Source: Alteromonas indica (lineage in GTDB: Bacteria; Pseudomonadota; Gammaproteobacteria; Enterobacterales; Alteromonadaceae). From it: a stretch of 64,000 nt of DNA. The position numbers were made by a program, and so were the translations under genes. Positions 54,570 through 63,507 of this stretch are shown one piece after another. How positions within the stretch are numbered: position 1 is the stretch's first letter; every line of letters begins with the position of its first letter. The notes under the pieces are model-generated. The model was not told the origin of the DNA, did not search any database, and worked only from the letters and a program-made list of their open reading frames with translations. The stretch lies in assembly GCA_003056425.1 (NCBI GenBank), contig PYVY01000009.1:124001-188000 (forward strand), read 5' to 3'.

Positions 54570-56144
54570 ATGAACTTACTTGATTATATTGTGGTTATTG
54601 GCTACCTGGCTGGTTTGCTATACATGGGCTTTACCCTGCGCGACCAGCAAAATGCCGGCGATTATTTTTTGGGTGGCAGGTCCTTGGGTTGGAAGCCTTT
54701 AGCCCTGTCAGTCATGGCTACCCAGCTTTCTGCTATTAGTTTTATCTCGGCGCCCGCTTTTGTAGGGTTACGCGAAGGGGGCGGCATGATTTGGCTGTCT
54801 TACGAGTTAGGCATCCCCATCGCCATGATTTTACTGTTGGGAACTATTTTGCCCAGCTTATACAAGTCCGGGGTGGTCAGTATTTACGATTATCTGGAAC
54901 AGCGCTTCGGCCGGGGTACCCGTATTTTAATCAGCGCGGTTTTTCAGTTTAGCCGCGCCTTTGCCACCGGTATTATGATTTATGCGGTCTCTATCATTTT
55001 GCAAGGTACCATGGGCATTGAAGCCTGGCAGGCAGTGGTACTTACCGGCATTATTACCGTGCTGTATTCGTTACAGGGCGGAATGAAAGCAGTGGTCTAT
55101 GCAGACGCTATCCAGATGGTAATTATTGTACTGGGCACCATCGCGTGCATTGTGATTGGTTTACAAGCGTTAGGGGGCCTGGATGTTCTGATAGCTGAAG
55201 CGCCGCAGGAGCGAATGAAGGCAATCGATTTTACATCATTTGGGGTGAATGGTGACGGGTTTGGATTCTGGCCCATGTTATTTGGCGGTATTGTTCTGTA
55301 TGCCTCATATTATGGCTGCGATCAAACCCAGGCACAGCGGGCACTTTCTGCCCGCAATGAAAACGACCTGCGAAAAATGATTGTTGCTAATGGCATTATT
55401 CGTTTCCCGATTACTCTACTGTATTGCTTCTCAGGCTTAGTAGTAGGCACACTGGCCCTGACCAATCGCGATTTTTTCGCCAGTATTCCGGCGGATAACC
55501 CAGACTGGTTAATGCCCACCTTTATTTTGAATTATTTACCCCATGGGCTGATAGGTTTATTAATTGTGGCAATATTATCTGCTGCAATGTCTTCCTTAAG
55601 CTCAGCCATAAACTCTCTGTCAGCCGTTACCGTAGAAGATTACTGCCGGGTAACCAATAAAACCCTGGAGCATACAAGCTATTTGCGGCTGGCAAAAATT
55701 ACCGGCTTGGTATGGGGTATAATTACCTTAGTGCTATCGCTGTTTGCCGGCAACATTGCCCCCACTATTATCGAGGCTATCAATAAAGTTGGCTCGCTGT
55801 TTTATGGGCCTATTCTTGCGTTGTTTATGCTAGCGGTGGGCAGTAAAGCCTTACAGGGTAGACATGTAAATATTGGCTTGATTGCCGGCGTGGGTACCAA
55901 TATTTTACTCTGGCTGTTTGTGCCAAACATTTTCTGGTTTTGGTGGAATGTTATTGGCTATGCTATGACCTGCCTTTGCGCCTGGTTAGCCCTGTTTATC
56001 TTGCGCGCCAACAAAGCTACGGATATGCCAGCAAAACCACTGTCCTTTCATTCTATTTTGACCTGGAAAGATATTTGCACCTTATTAGGTTTCTTTGCCG
56101 CCATGATAGCTTTTTGTGTGGCGTTGCCTTCATTTTTTAAATAA
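54570..56144 (+). CDS. Sodium:solute symporter (SSS family)
   Basis: A 524-aa inner-membrane symporter with about 13 helices. The N-terminal segment DYFLGGRSLGWKPLALSVMA and the following TQLSAISFISAPAFVGLREG are the SSS hallmark; the sodium-binding helix is in AILSAAMSSLSSAINSLSAV. It lies 75 bp after the receptor gene and 9 bp before the glycerate kinase gene. It most likely carries the substrate taken up by the receptor across the inner membrane with Na+. Confidence 0.94.
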   Translation: MNLLDYIVVIGYLAGLLYMGFTLRDQQNAGDYFLGGRSLGWKPLALSVMATQLSAISFISAPAFVGLREGGGMIWLSYELGIPIAMILLLGTILPSLYKSGVVSIYDYLEQRFGRGTRILISAVFQFSRAFATGIMIYAVSIILQGTMGIEAWQAVVLTGIITVLYSLQGGMKAVVYADAIQMVIIVLGTIACIVIGLQALGGLDVLIAEAPQERMKAIDFTSFGVNGDGFGFWPMLFGGIVLYASYYGCDQTQAQRALSARNENDLRKMIVANGIIRFPITLLYCFSGLVVGTLALTNRDFFASIPADNPDWLMPTFILNYLPHGLIGLLIVAILSAAMSSLSSAINSLSAVTVEDYCRVTNKTLEHTSYLRLAKITGLVWGIITLVLSLFAGNIAPTIIEAINKVGSLFYGPILALFMLAVGSKALQGRHVNIGLIAGVGTNILLWLFVPNIFWFWWNVIGYAMTCLCAWLALFILRANKATDMPAKPLSFHSILTWKDICTLLGFFAAMIAFCVALPSFFK

Positions 56145-56153
56145 GGAGTTGTT

Positions 56154-57383
56154 GTGTCTAAAGAATATCTGAGTTCATTGTATCAGGTCGCGGTCGACGC
56201 CAGCCGCCCACAATATTGTCTGCCTGCTGCGCTTACCCGGTTTGCTCCCGACCAACGCGTCTGTATTTTAGGGGCAGGTAAAGCTGCCGCCGATATGGCA
56301 GCCCAGGCTTATCAGTATTTTGGCGACAATGCCTATGGCGCAGTGGTAACCCGCTATGGCTATGAAACCCGCCAGAGTACCGGCAATATTGAGGTCATGT
56401 TAGCGGCCCATCCTGTGCCCGATGAGCACAGTGAATATGCTGCCCGCAAACTGCTCGACATAGCGGCTACCGTGCCAGCGGGCGAACCGGTTATCTTTCT
56501 GATTTCGGGGGGGGGCTCGGCACTGGCATGCTTACCAGGTGGTGATATTACGCTGCCCGAAAAACTGGCATTGCACCGGTTTTTGCTGCGCAGTGGCGCA
56601 TCTATCGATGAGATGAATACCGTGCGAAAGCATGTTTCAGCGATAAAAGGAGGCCGGTTAGCGGCGGCCTGCAAGGGCGAGCTCACCACCCTGGCCATCT
56701 CTGATGTAGTGGGAGATAGCCCGGCCATGATAGCGTCTGGCCCCACCGTACAGGATACATCCACCGCCGCTGATGCGGTGGCTATTTTGCAGCGTTACGG
56801 CTGGGATATGAACGACACTATTGCCCGTCACCTTGAGACAGCGCTGCCATTGCCGCAGGTCGGTGGCTTTTATGAAATTGTTGCTAATGCCCAGTTGTCA
56901 GTTGAAGCGGCGATTGAGATAGCTAAAGCTGATGGTTGGGAAACCCATACAATAAGTCTGGAAGAAACTGGCGAAGCCCAAGAAGTTGCCCGCCGCCACG
57001 CAAAACTGGCACTGGAATATAAACAGCGCGGCGAACCAATAATGCTATTTTCCGGCGGCGAACTTACCGTTACCTTAGGCGATAGCCAGGGCGAGGGCGG
57101 GCCTAACCAGGAGTACCTCATCGCCCTGTGCGAGGCCTTACGAGGCGAACCCACTATATGTGCTCTGGCAGCCGACACCGATGGCGTAGATGGCAGCAAA
57201 GACGTGGCGGGAGGATACATTGACGGCACCTCTCTGGCACGCGCAAAGGAGCATGGCTTAAATGTAGGGGAATTATTAGCCCAACATAACAGTTTTCCAT
57301 TTTTTGCCGCACTGGATGACCATATTAATGTCGGGCCTACCCGTACCAATGTGAATGACTTTCGGGTGATTTGGGTAAAATGA
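56154..57383 (+). CDS. Type-2 glycerate kinase (MOFRL family)
   Basis: A 409-aa glycerate 2-kinase (GckA/TtuD type) that makes 2-phosphoglycerate from glycerate with ATP. The GTG start has AAGGAG upstream. Motifs: VCILGAGKAAADMAAQA, LISGGGSALACLP, the catalytic-region MNTVRKHVSAIKGGRLA, SDVVGDSPAMIASGPTV, and the C-terminal MOFRL domain with LFSGGELTVTL, GEGGPNQEYLIAL and ALAADTDGVDGS. This enzyme is the strongest clue that the locus releases glycerate, and hence that the glycosidase acts on a glycosylglycerate. Confidence 0.94.
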   Translation: MSKEYLSSLYQVAVDASRPQYCLPAALTRFAPDQRVCILGAGKAAADMAAQAYQYFGDNAYGAVVTRYGYETRQSTGNIEVMLAAHPVPDEHSEYAARKLLDIAATVPAGEPVIFLISGGGSALACLPGGDITLPEKLALHRFLLRSGASIDEMNTVRKHVSAIKGGRLAAACKGELTTLAISDVVGDSPAMIASGPTVQDTSTAADAVAILQRYGWDMNDTIARHLETALPLPQVGGFYEIVANAQLSVEAAIEIAKADGWETHTISLEETGEAQEVARRHAKLALEYKQRGEPIMLFSGGELTVTLGDSQGEGGPNQEYLIALCEALRGEPTICALAADTDGVDGSKDVAGGYIDGTSLARAKEHGLNVGELLAQHNSFPFFAALDDHINVGPTRTNVNDFRVIWVK

Positions 57384-57451
57384 CCTGTATATCAATAAGT
57401 CGCCACGTATAATGACGCAACATTATCAGGCGCATTGAAAACAGAATAACT

Positions 57452-58609
57452 ATGCTGGCATCTAACAATAACAAACAACGGCTGCGCAGTGCCTTCACGC
57501 TGGGCAAAGGGGAAAAGCTGTTACAAGATAATCCCCGGGATATTGTGCGCCAGGTATTCTGGCACCACAATATTACCCAACGCGCGATATCTGAAGCGAC
57601 TAAAATACCGCAGCAAACGGTATCGCGACTGGTAAACGGGCTGCTTGAGCAAGGCATTTTGCAAAGCAGTGAAGATACACATTGCTCTCGCGGTAAGGTG
57701 TCGTTTGGGTTAGTGCCCAATGCTGGTTACGGTTACTGCTTTGGGTTGTCGGTATTGCTTGATGCTATTTCAGTGGCGGTCATGAATTTCAAAGGCGAAG
57801 TGATTGCTACCCAGCTGGTTCGCCTGGACGACATGAGTATTGCGTCGGTTATTGGCAAAGCGCAGACCGTAGTAGCTGCCATGAGTCAGCAATATGAACT
57901 GGACCCGGCCCGGGCGATTGGGATGGGCGTAGGCATTTCTGGTTTCTTCAGTTCAACCGATGGCAAAATGAATATTCACCACGCCATCGAGGAATGGGCC
58001 ACCATCAATATTGCCGAAACCATTGCCGAGGCGTTTAATCTGCCAACCTGGGTGGTTAATGATGGGACGGGCGCAGCCGCTGGCGAAGGTATCGCCGGGG
58101 CGGGCCGTCGCTATAAAAACTTTGTTTATTTATTTGTGTCCAGTGCGTTTGGCGGCGGGCTTATCAATAACGGTGAAATGATTCGGGGCACCAACGGTAA
58201 CGCCGGAGAGTTGGGTGATATGCTACCTGCTAAACTGTACAGCCATCCTAACTTACAGCTGCTGGAGCGCATCTTACTGAAACACGGTATTGAAATACCC
58301 TCTATTTACCAGCTTAACGAGGTGTTCGACCCGAACTGGCCTGGGGTAGATGAGTGGATATACAAAGTACAGGACTCGTTTGATTTAGTAGTAACCTGTA
58401 GCTCAGCACTGCTTGATAGCCAGGCCATTATCATTGGCGGACATATTCCCACTAAGCTGGCAGAAATGGTGATTCCACGGATTGACGTGTACGCCCAGTT
58501 CAGGCGTGGGGCCAAACGCCCGCTACCGGAGATTGTCAGCGCCCAGGTTACCGACAGCCCGGTAGCCGTTGGGGCTGCTACCTTGCCATTGCGTGAATGG
58601 TTCTTGTAA
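57452..58609 (+). CDS. ROK-family transcriptional regulator
   Basis: A 385-aa ROK (NagC/Mlc-type) regulator with an N-terminal winged helix (about residues 25-75: ITQRAISEATKIPQQTVSRLVNGLLEQGI is spread over this range) and a sugar-kinase-like domain (MGVGISGFFSS, VVNDGTGAAAGEG with Asp, GGGLINNGEMIRGTNGNAGE). The zinc motif of ROK kinases and most ROK repressors (C-x-C-G-x2-G-C) is absent after GNAGE. It ends the osmolyte locus, 68 bp after the glycerate kinase gene, and probably represses it until a pathway sugar is bound. Confidence 0.9.
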   Translation: MLASNNNKQRLRSAFTLGKGEKLLQDNPRDIVRQVFWHHNITQRAISEATKIPQQTVSRLVNGLLEQGILQSSEDTHCSRGKVSFGLVPNAGYGYCFGLSVLLDAISVAVMNFKGEVIATQLVRLDDMSIASVIGKAQTVVAAMSQQYELDPARAIGMGVGISGFFSSTDGKMNIHHAIEEWATINIAETIAEAFNLPTWVVNDGTGAAAGEGIAGAGRRYKNFVYLFVSSAFGGGLINNGEMIRGTNGNAGELGDMLPAKLYSHPNLQLLERILLKHGIEIPSIYQLNEVFDPNWPGVDEWIYKVQDSFDLVVTCSSALLDSQAIIIGGHIPTKLAEMVIPRIDVYAQFRRGAKRPLPEIVSAQVTDSPVAVGAATLPLREWFL

Positions 58610-59016
58610 TAGCCGAATCTGCTTAGCTGCGCATATCCGCCTATAGCAGTGGGCTATTGCGGACATGCTGCAAAGACTTGCCTGTGGGGCGCTAAACGCC
58701 CGGTTAACGCTGCCTCATTGACTGGCGTTTAGTGTTTAACCGTTGGGTTAAAGACCGTTACTTTCCTCATCCCGTTCTTATGCGTTTTCTGGAAATGCCT
58801 TGTACTTTCCTTGCATCTGCTCTCTCATTTTACCGGCCGGTGGGTGGGTACTTACTAAGTGTGGATAAAGCGTGGGTAATAGATAGTTCGTCGGCGATAG
58901 CGCGGCTGCATTTATTTCGCCAGGAAGCAAAGCAGCGCCCACCAGGCTCAATCGGTGTAGCAATTAAAGTCGGGTATCCCAACAGGGCCGCTTAGCCTGG
59001 CAATGTTGTCTGGGAC
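58610..59016. other. Intergenic region after the ROK gene
   Basis: About 400 bp. A two-part hairpin at 58636-58663 (TCCGC with ATAGC, pairing with GCTAT and GCGGA) is probably the end of the locus transcript; it lacks a T tract. An 87-codon frame at 58732-58995 has no ribosome site and no familiar motif, so I do not call it a gene. Confidence 0.5.
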
Positions 59017-59814
59017 CTAGAGCTCGCGCTTAAGTGTCGCGTTAAGCATACTTATCGGGCGCTGATCGACTTTTATAAAGCCCCGTTTAGGGCGGTCAAG
59101 ATCAAGAATAATCAGTACAATTAACACAATCAGAAATGACACCATCAAGGTAGGTGCCATGACCCGTTTAGCACTAAGGCCACTGGAATACCCCATAATC
59201 GCGCCGGATGATACAAACACTAAAAACAGCAGTAAGATAACTGTTTCGGGCACATGCATTTGTAAGAGCGCATTACGCTTTCCCTGGCTGTCGATAAGCT
59301 CGTTTAACGACGCTATAAACAGCCCGGTAGTGACCGGATTTGGATCTTCCTTAGCAGCTTGCACAGCGAAGCCCCACAGCGCATTTTGTAGCGCCGTAGC
59401 TTGGGCATTTACCGCTGCGCGCTGGGCCTGCTGGGTAAGGTCAATAGTGCCTACGGCTGTGCGTAGTTCAATGTAATCATTGAGCAGGGCCAGCACCGGC
59501 GTGTGATAGGCTGGCGGTAATAATTGCACCCGTAGCTGCGCTGTACCAATGGCATTTGCTTCCATGATCAAGGCTTCGGTGCGGTTATCATAACGCTGCA
59601 TAGACATACTAAACGTAAAGCCCAGTAATAGAGCAAGCAAACCTAGCGTACTGGCCTGTATCGCGCCAGTCAGGGTTTTAATTTCTTCATCGGTCCGGTT
59701 TTGCACAAACCGCCCAATTCGAAAGCCCGATTCATTGGCAATAATTATCAATATAAAAAGCACAGTGACAATAGCGATACTACTGAAATCATAAAGCATA
59801 GTGGTGTGTTCCAT
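59017..59814 (-). CDS. Bestrophin-like (DUF4239) membrane protein
   Basis: A 265-aa inner-membrane protein with helices at the N-terminus (IVTVLFILIIIANESGFRIG and LGLLALLLGFTFSMSMQRYD) and the C-terminus (VILLLFLVFVSSGAIMGYSS and MVSFLIVLIVLIILDLDRPK). The segment RTEALIMEANAIGTAQLRVQ and the final LDRPKRGFIKV with a nearby Gln are typical of the DUF4239/bestrophin-like family. Function is unknown; members may form channels. It is transcribed alone. Confidence 0.87.
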   Translation of the reverse strand: MEHTTMLYDFSSIAIVTVLFILIIIANESGFRIGRFVQNRTDEEIKTLTGAIQASTLGLLALLLGFTFSMSMQRYDNRTEALIMEANAIGTAQLRVQLLPPAYHTPVLALLNDYIELRTAVGTIDLTQQAQRAAVNAQATALQNALWGFAVQAAKEDPNPVTTGLFIASLNELIDSQGKRNALLQMHVPETVILLLFLVFVSSGAIMGYSSGLSAKRVMAPTLMVSFLIVLIVLIILDLDRPKRGFIKVDQRPISMLNATLKREL

Positions 59815-60466
59815 TACTTCATTGGGGCGCTGCTCACCGGCGGCAGGTTAAGACATCCATCTGCCCCTACCGGCCAGTAAAGCGAATATACCCCACTTAG
59901 TATAATGTTTTACTGATAACCGCAACTGCTTAATACAAAGCTGGCTGGCCCGGACGTTGTTGGAAGCTGGACTTTAGACAATGTGCAGGGCAACCAAAGC
60001 CTCAGCTGAGCCGTTATACAAACCTGGCGAGCGTTGTCCTGCTATGGGTTTCACCAAACGCACAAAAAACAGATATACCTGCTTCGGAAAGTGCGTACAC
60101 TTGGCCCCCCTCAATAATCCAGTGGCATTACGTTTGGCGGTATTATGGTCACCCGCCTGGTCTTCTTCATTGATGTTTTGTGTTGTCGCCGCCACATTAG
60201 CTAGGTTAAACGGCGCGCAATAAAGGCGGACTGGTAAACCGTATACGCTTATTATCGCTATAAATCGCTGTGAGGCATATGGCGAACAGGTGCCTATCAG
60301 CATATTGATGAGCAAAACGTAAGCAAAACAAACACAGCATAGGTGCGGTACGCGGAATAGCCCGGGGTGCCGGTAACAAAGATATTATTTAAGCCTTATG
60401 GCCGCGGCTCCGTTGGGGGCGTGTGACATAACCTGACAAAAGCAAAAAATACGGAGTAATAAAGGT
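59815..60466. other. Intergenic region between the bestrophin-like and TerC genes
   Basis: About 650 bp with divergent promoters. Frames of 113 codons (minus, 59974-60315) and 80 codons (plus, 59981-60223) overlap each other, lack ribosome sites and show no recognisable motif, so neither is called. Confidence 0.5.
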
Positions 60467-61255
60467 ATGTTCGAATGGTTAGCTAGTCCCGAAGCCTGGG
60501 TAGCACTAGCTACGCTGATGGCCCTGGAAATTGTTTTAGGTATTGATAACATTATATTTATCTCGATACTGGTGAGCCGCTTACCCGAACGCCAACGCAA
60601 TAAAGCCCGGCAGATTGGTTTAGCACTGGCGATGATATCGCGGTTGCTACTTCTGTTTAGTCTGGCCTGGGTCATGGGGTTGGTGGATCCGCTATTTAGT
60701 ATACTAGGGAAGGAAATTTCCGGACGGGATATTATTTTAGTGCTTGGCGGGCTGTTCCTGCTGGCTAAGTCAACCCATGAAATACACGGCAGTTTTGAAG
60801 TGGATGATAGCTCTACCGCGAGTGTGGCGGCATCCGGGTTTGCCTCTATTCTGGTGCAGATTGCTTTGTTAGATGTCATTTTTTCGCTGGACTCGGTGAT
60901 CACCGCTGTCGGCTTGGTAGAGCACTTAAGTATCATGGTTATCGCCATTGTCGTGTCGGTCGGCGTTATGATGCTGGCCGCTAAAACCATTGGGGATTTT
61001 GTTGATGATAACCCCACCATCAAAATGCTGGCCTTATCGTTTTTAATTTTGGTTGGGTTTACGCTTATTGCAGAAGGTTTTGGGGTGCATATACCCAAAG
61101 GTTATATTTACTTCGCCATGGCATTTTCGTTTGCGGTGGAAATTTTAAATATCAATATGCGCGGTAAAAGAGCGCAAAACAAGCAAACCATTCATCTTTC
61201 CAAGCAAATGAGCGCTGACGATGCCACGCCAAAGCCGCAGTCAGATCGCAGCTAA
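60467..61255 (+). CDS. TerC-family integral membrane protein
   Basis: A 262-aa protein with about seven helices. The first TerC motif is LEIVLGIDNIIFISIL; a second similar acidic motif is ALLDVIFSLDSVITAVGLV. These Asp/Glu-containing helices are thought to handle metal ions. TerC-family members are involved in manganese export, tellurite resistance, or support of exoenzyme metallation. AAGG and the ATG at 60467 define the start. It faces the PEP-CTERM gene across a symmetric hairpin. Confidence 0.9.
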   Translation: MFEWLASPEAWVALATLMALEIVLGIDNIIFISILVSRLPERQRNKARQIGLALAMISRLLLLFSLAWVMGLVDPLFSILGKEISGRDIILVLGGLFLLAKSTHEIHGSFEVDDSSTASVAASGFASILVQIALLDVIFSLDSVITAVGLVEHLSIMVIAIVVSVGVMMLAAKTIGDFVDDNPTIKMLALSFLILVGFTLIAEGFGVHIPKGYIYFAMAFSFAVEILNINMRGKRAQNKQTIHLSKQMSADDATPKPQSDRS

Positions 61256-61270
61256 CCCCGGCACAAAGAA

Positions 61271-61298
61271 ATATCGGCAGGTCGACACCTGCCGATAT
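61271..61298. terminator. Symmetric hairpin between convergent genes
   Basis: ATATCGGCAGGT / ACCTGCCGATAT, perfect 12-bp arms around CGAC. It sits between the ends of the TerC and PEP-CTERM genes; no clear T tract, so termination may rely on the stem. Confidence 0.6.
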
Positions 61299-61302
61299 AC
61301 GC

Positions 61303-61851
61303 CTAGCGTTTTACCGTATTACGCCACATGATCAGGCCGGTAAATAACGTTAAAAATAGCGCTATGCTGGCCGGCTCAGGAACCTCCATAGCACCGGCGG
61401 TTGTTATCAGCGTATAATTAAATCCGCCCATATCAAACCCTTCATTGCCGCCTACTGCAAGGGTGTACCAGCCTGCGGCCAACCAACCAGCAGCCAGGGT
61501 ATTATCCCCCGCACCGGGGAAAAAGGCATTTGTCCCCGCCAGGTAGTGATAGGTATTGCCGGTAAAGTCGATAAAGTCGCTGCTATTACTGAACAGAAAA
61601 CCCGGGTCAAAGAGCAACTGCGATGCATACAAGCTAAGGCCGACAGAGCCCGGCGCCGATACACTAAAATCAAGCAGGGTATCTGTGGTCAGTTCAAATG
61701 TGTAAAAATCGATAGCTTGGGTATCGTCTTCCAGCCAGCCATTGTCACTGGCCAGACTGCCAGCCTGGCCGGCCGACATATCAAGCGATAAAATTCCTGC
61801 ATGTGCCCACTGAGTTACCAGCAATGAGGCAATAAATAACAATACTTTCAT
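61303..61851 (-). CDS. PEP-CTERM sorted exported protein
   Basis: A 182-aa protein with signal peptide MKVLLFIASLLVTQWAHAG, an extracellular beta-rich part of the DVUA0089-like type (DTQAIDFYTFELTTDTLLDF, GWLAAGWYTLAVGGNEG) and a C-terminal sorting signal VPEPASIALFLTLFTGLIMW followed by RNTVKR. PEP-CTERM proteins are processed by exosortase and often go to the cell surface or exopolysaccharide. No exosortase is encoded in this window. It follows the PhoX-like gene by 48 bp in the same direction. Confidence 0.87.
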   Translation of the reverse strand: MKVLLFIASLLVTQWAHAGILSLDMSAGQAGSLASDNGWLEDDTQAIDFYTFELTTDTLLDFSVSAPGSVGLSLYASQLLFDPGFLFSNSSDFIDFTGNTYHYLAGTNAFFPGAGDNTLAAGWLAAGWYTLAVGGNEGFDMGGFNYTLITTAGAMEVPEPASIALFLTLFTGLIMWRNTVKR

Positions 61852-61899
61852 TAGGATGTCCTTTTATTCTAAAGGGCACACAGCGGTGCCCGTGTGGTT

Positions 61900-63330
61900 C
61901 TACAGGGCGCCGTTTTGCCATGGTCCGGTAATCGCAAAGGTCACACCTGGCGACTGTACATTGACAAACAGCCAGCGGTCATGAAAGCACGCGCCGCACC
62001 ATTCGCTTGACGAAAAGCTACGTCGGGCAGAGCCATCGGTACTGTCGCCCACCGTATCGTAAAAATTCTCCTGTACCCCCGGATAAATACTGTCGATTAC
62101 CTGCAGATCGCCGTTATCCAGGGCAATGTGGTTTTCACAAAAAGTGAAAGTTTCACCCGCTTGGGTCAGGCCGACCAAACGCTTGGGATTAGAACCGCCA
62201 TCTTCACACATCAATATGCTACCGCGTGGGCTGATAACGATGTTATCCGGACCGTCGACCTGCGACTCACTGGTCGACTCAAAAACCAGCGACAGTTGTT
62301 GTTTGCGCGGGTCAAAACAGAAAATCTGGCCAAGATTCGCGGCGCCCCCTGAGGTCGACACAAAGTAAATTTTGCCATCGTCATACCAGCAGCCTTCGCC
62401 CCGCTCTATGATAGCCGCCTCACTGGCCTGGTTAAAACAGGTATCCACCATCGCATCGGGTTCATTAATTTCCTGCCAGGTCACATCCCAGGTAGTGCCT
62501 TCAACCAATCCACCACGCAGATCAACCCGCGGGGTGTTATTCAGCACCATGGCATACAGTCGGCCACCGGATTTTACATCGCCCCAGGCACCATGCGGTT
62601 CGTATTTGTAAAAGCACGATTGCCCGGCGTCTTCCGTTTCGTACACAAAACCGGTGGCAGGATCTACGGCCACAGCCTCGTGAGAAAACCGCCCCATATC
62701 ACGGATAGGCTCGCCATCAGATATCCCGAACCCGGGTACTTCAAACACATAACCATGATAATAACCCTGCGCTTGCTGGTAGGTTTCTTCACACGATAAC
62801 CAGGTGCCCCACGGCGTAGCCCCGCCAGCACAATTGCGAATAGTGCCGCCTAAACTGTTGTAAGAAGACAGGAAACGCCCATTAACTACATCAAATAACA
62901 GGTTGGTGGTACCACCGTATTGTGCTGGGTTATAAACACCCCGGCCACTCACGGGATCGCACTTTGCCCCTTCGCCTTCGCTTAGTTCGTGATTACGCAC
63001 CAGACAAACAATATTCTGTTTAGCTGCCACCACCGCCATACCATCATGATCAGTTGGGGTGGGGGTCTGGTCTGACTGAATTTGACCCGTCCAGCCAAAC
63101 GAGGTGTATTCAAACCCATCGGGCAGCGCTAACAGCTCTAGTCCGGTAGCTTTACACGTTTTCATACTTAGCGGGCCGTAGTCTGCAGCATAGGGCAGGG
63201 TAGCGGCTTTAGATGATAATGATAGAAATGCAGTACTGGCAGCGACAACCGATCCGCCTTTAATAAAGTCCCTGCGATTTACCTCTGGCTGATGTGGTGT
63301 CAGCGTTTTTGTTGTTGTTGCTTGTGTCAT
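61900..63330 (-). CDS. PhoX/DUF839-family protein, Tat-exported
   Basis: A 476-aa protein of the PhoX (DUF839) family, whose best-known members are calcium/iron-dependent alkaline phosphatases. The N-terminus has a Tat signal NRRDFIKGGSVVAASTAFLS. The body has the family segments LPDGFEYTSFGWTG, VRNHELSEGEGAKC, GGTIRNCAGGATPWGTWLSC then EETYQ, VYETEDAGQSCFYKYEP and PDNIVISPRGSILMCEDGG. AGGTGA precedes the ATG. tatC lies 177 bp upstream on the same strand. The phosphatase activity is inferred from family only. Confidence 0.9.
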   Translation of the reverse strand: MTQATTTKTLTPHQPEVNRRDFIKGGSVVAASTAFLSLSSKAATLPYAADYGPLSMKTCKATGLELLALPDGFEYTSFGWTGQIQSDQTPTPTDHDGMAVVAAKQNIVCLVRNHELSEGEGAKCDPVSGRGVYNPAQYGGTTNLLFDVVNGRFLSSYNSLGGTIRNCAGGATPWGTWLSCEETYQQAQGYYHGYVFEVPGFGISDGEPIRDMGRFSHEAVAVDPATGFVYETEDAGQSCFYKYEPHGAWGDVKSGGRLYAMVLNNTPRVDLRGGLVEGTTWDVTWQEINEPDAMVDTCFNQASEAAIIERGEGCWYDDGKIYFVSTSGGAANLGQIFCFDPRKQQLSLVFESTSESQVDGPDNIVISPRGSILMCEDGGSNPKRLVGLTQAGETFTFCENHIALDNGDLQVIDSIYPGVQENFYDTVGDSTDGSARRSFSSSEWCGACFHDRWLFVNVQSPGVTFAITGPWQNGAL

Positions 63331-63507
63331 TTTTTTTCACCTGTACGAGTGGATTAACTAACTGATAAGTACAAGGGAACCCTTCAAACAGCGAGGTACA
63401 ACTTCCTTTTGGTTTTACCGTTGACCAACGTAGCGCGTAAAAATGACAGTGTTACAAACATTTTTTGACGAATTTAATACAGCTTAGTGACACCTGGATG
63501 CCGGGAG

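Noticed and set aside
58732..58995. 87-codon plus-strand ORF after the ROK gene
   Set aside because: No ribosome site, no domain, and composition unlike neighbouring genes.
59974..60315. 113-codon minus-strand ORF
   Set aside because: It starts at TTG without a ribosome site, overlaps another frame and has no recognisable motif.
63331..63507. Pho box upstream of the PhoX-like gene
   Set aside because: One CTGTCAT heptamer occurs on the minus strand, but the neighbours at 11-bp spacing match poorly, so a full box is not supported.
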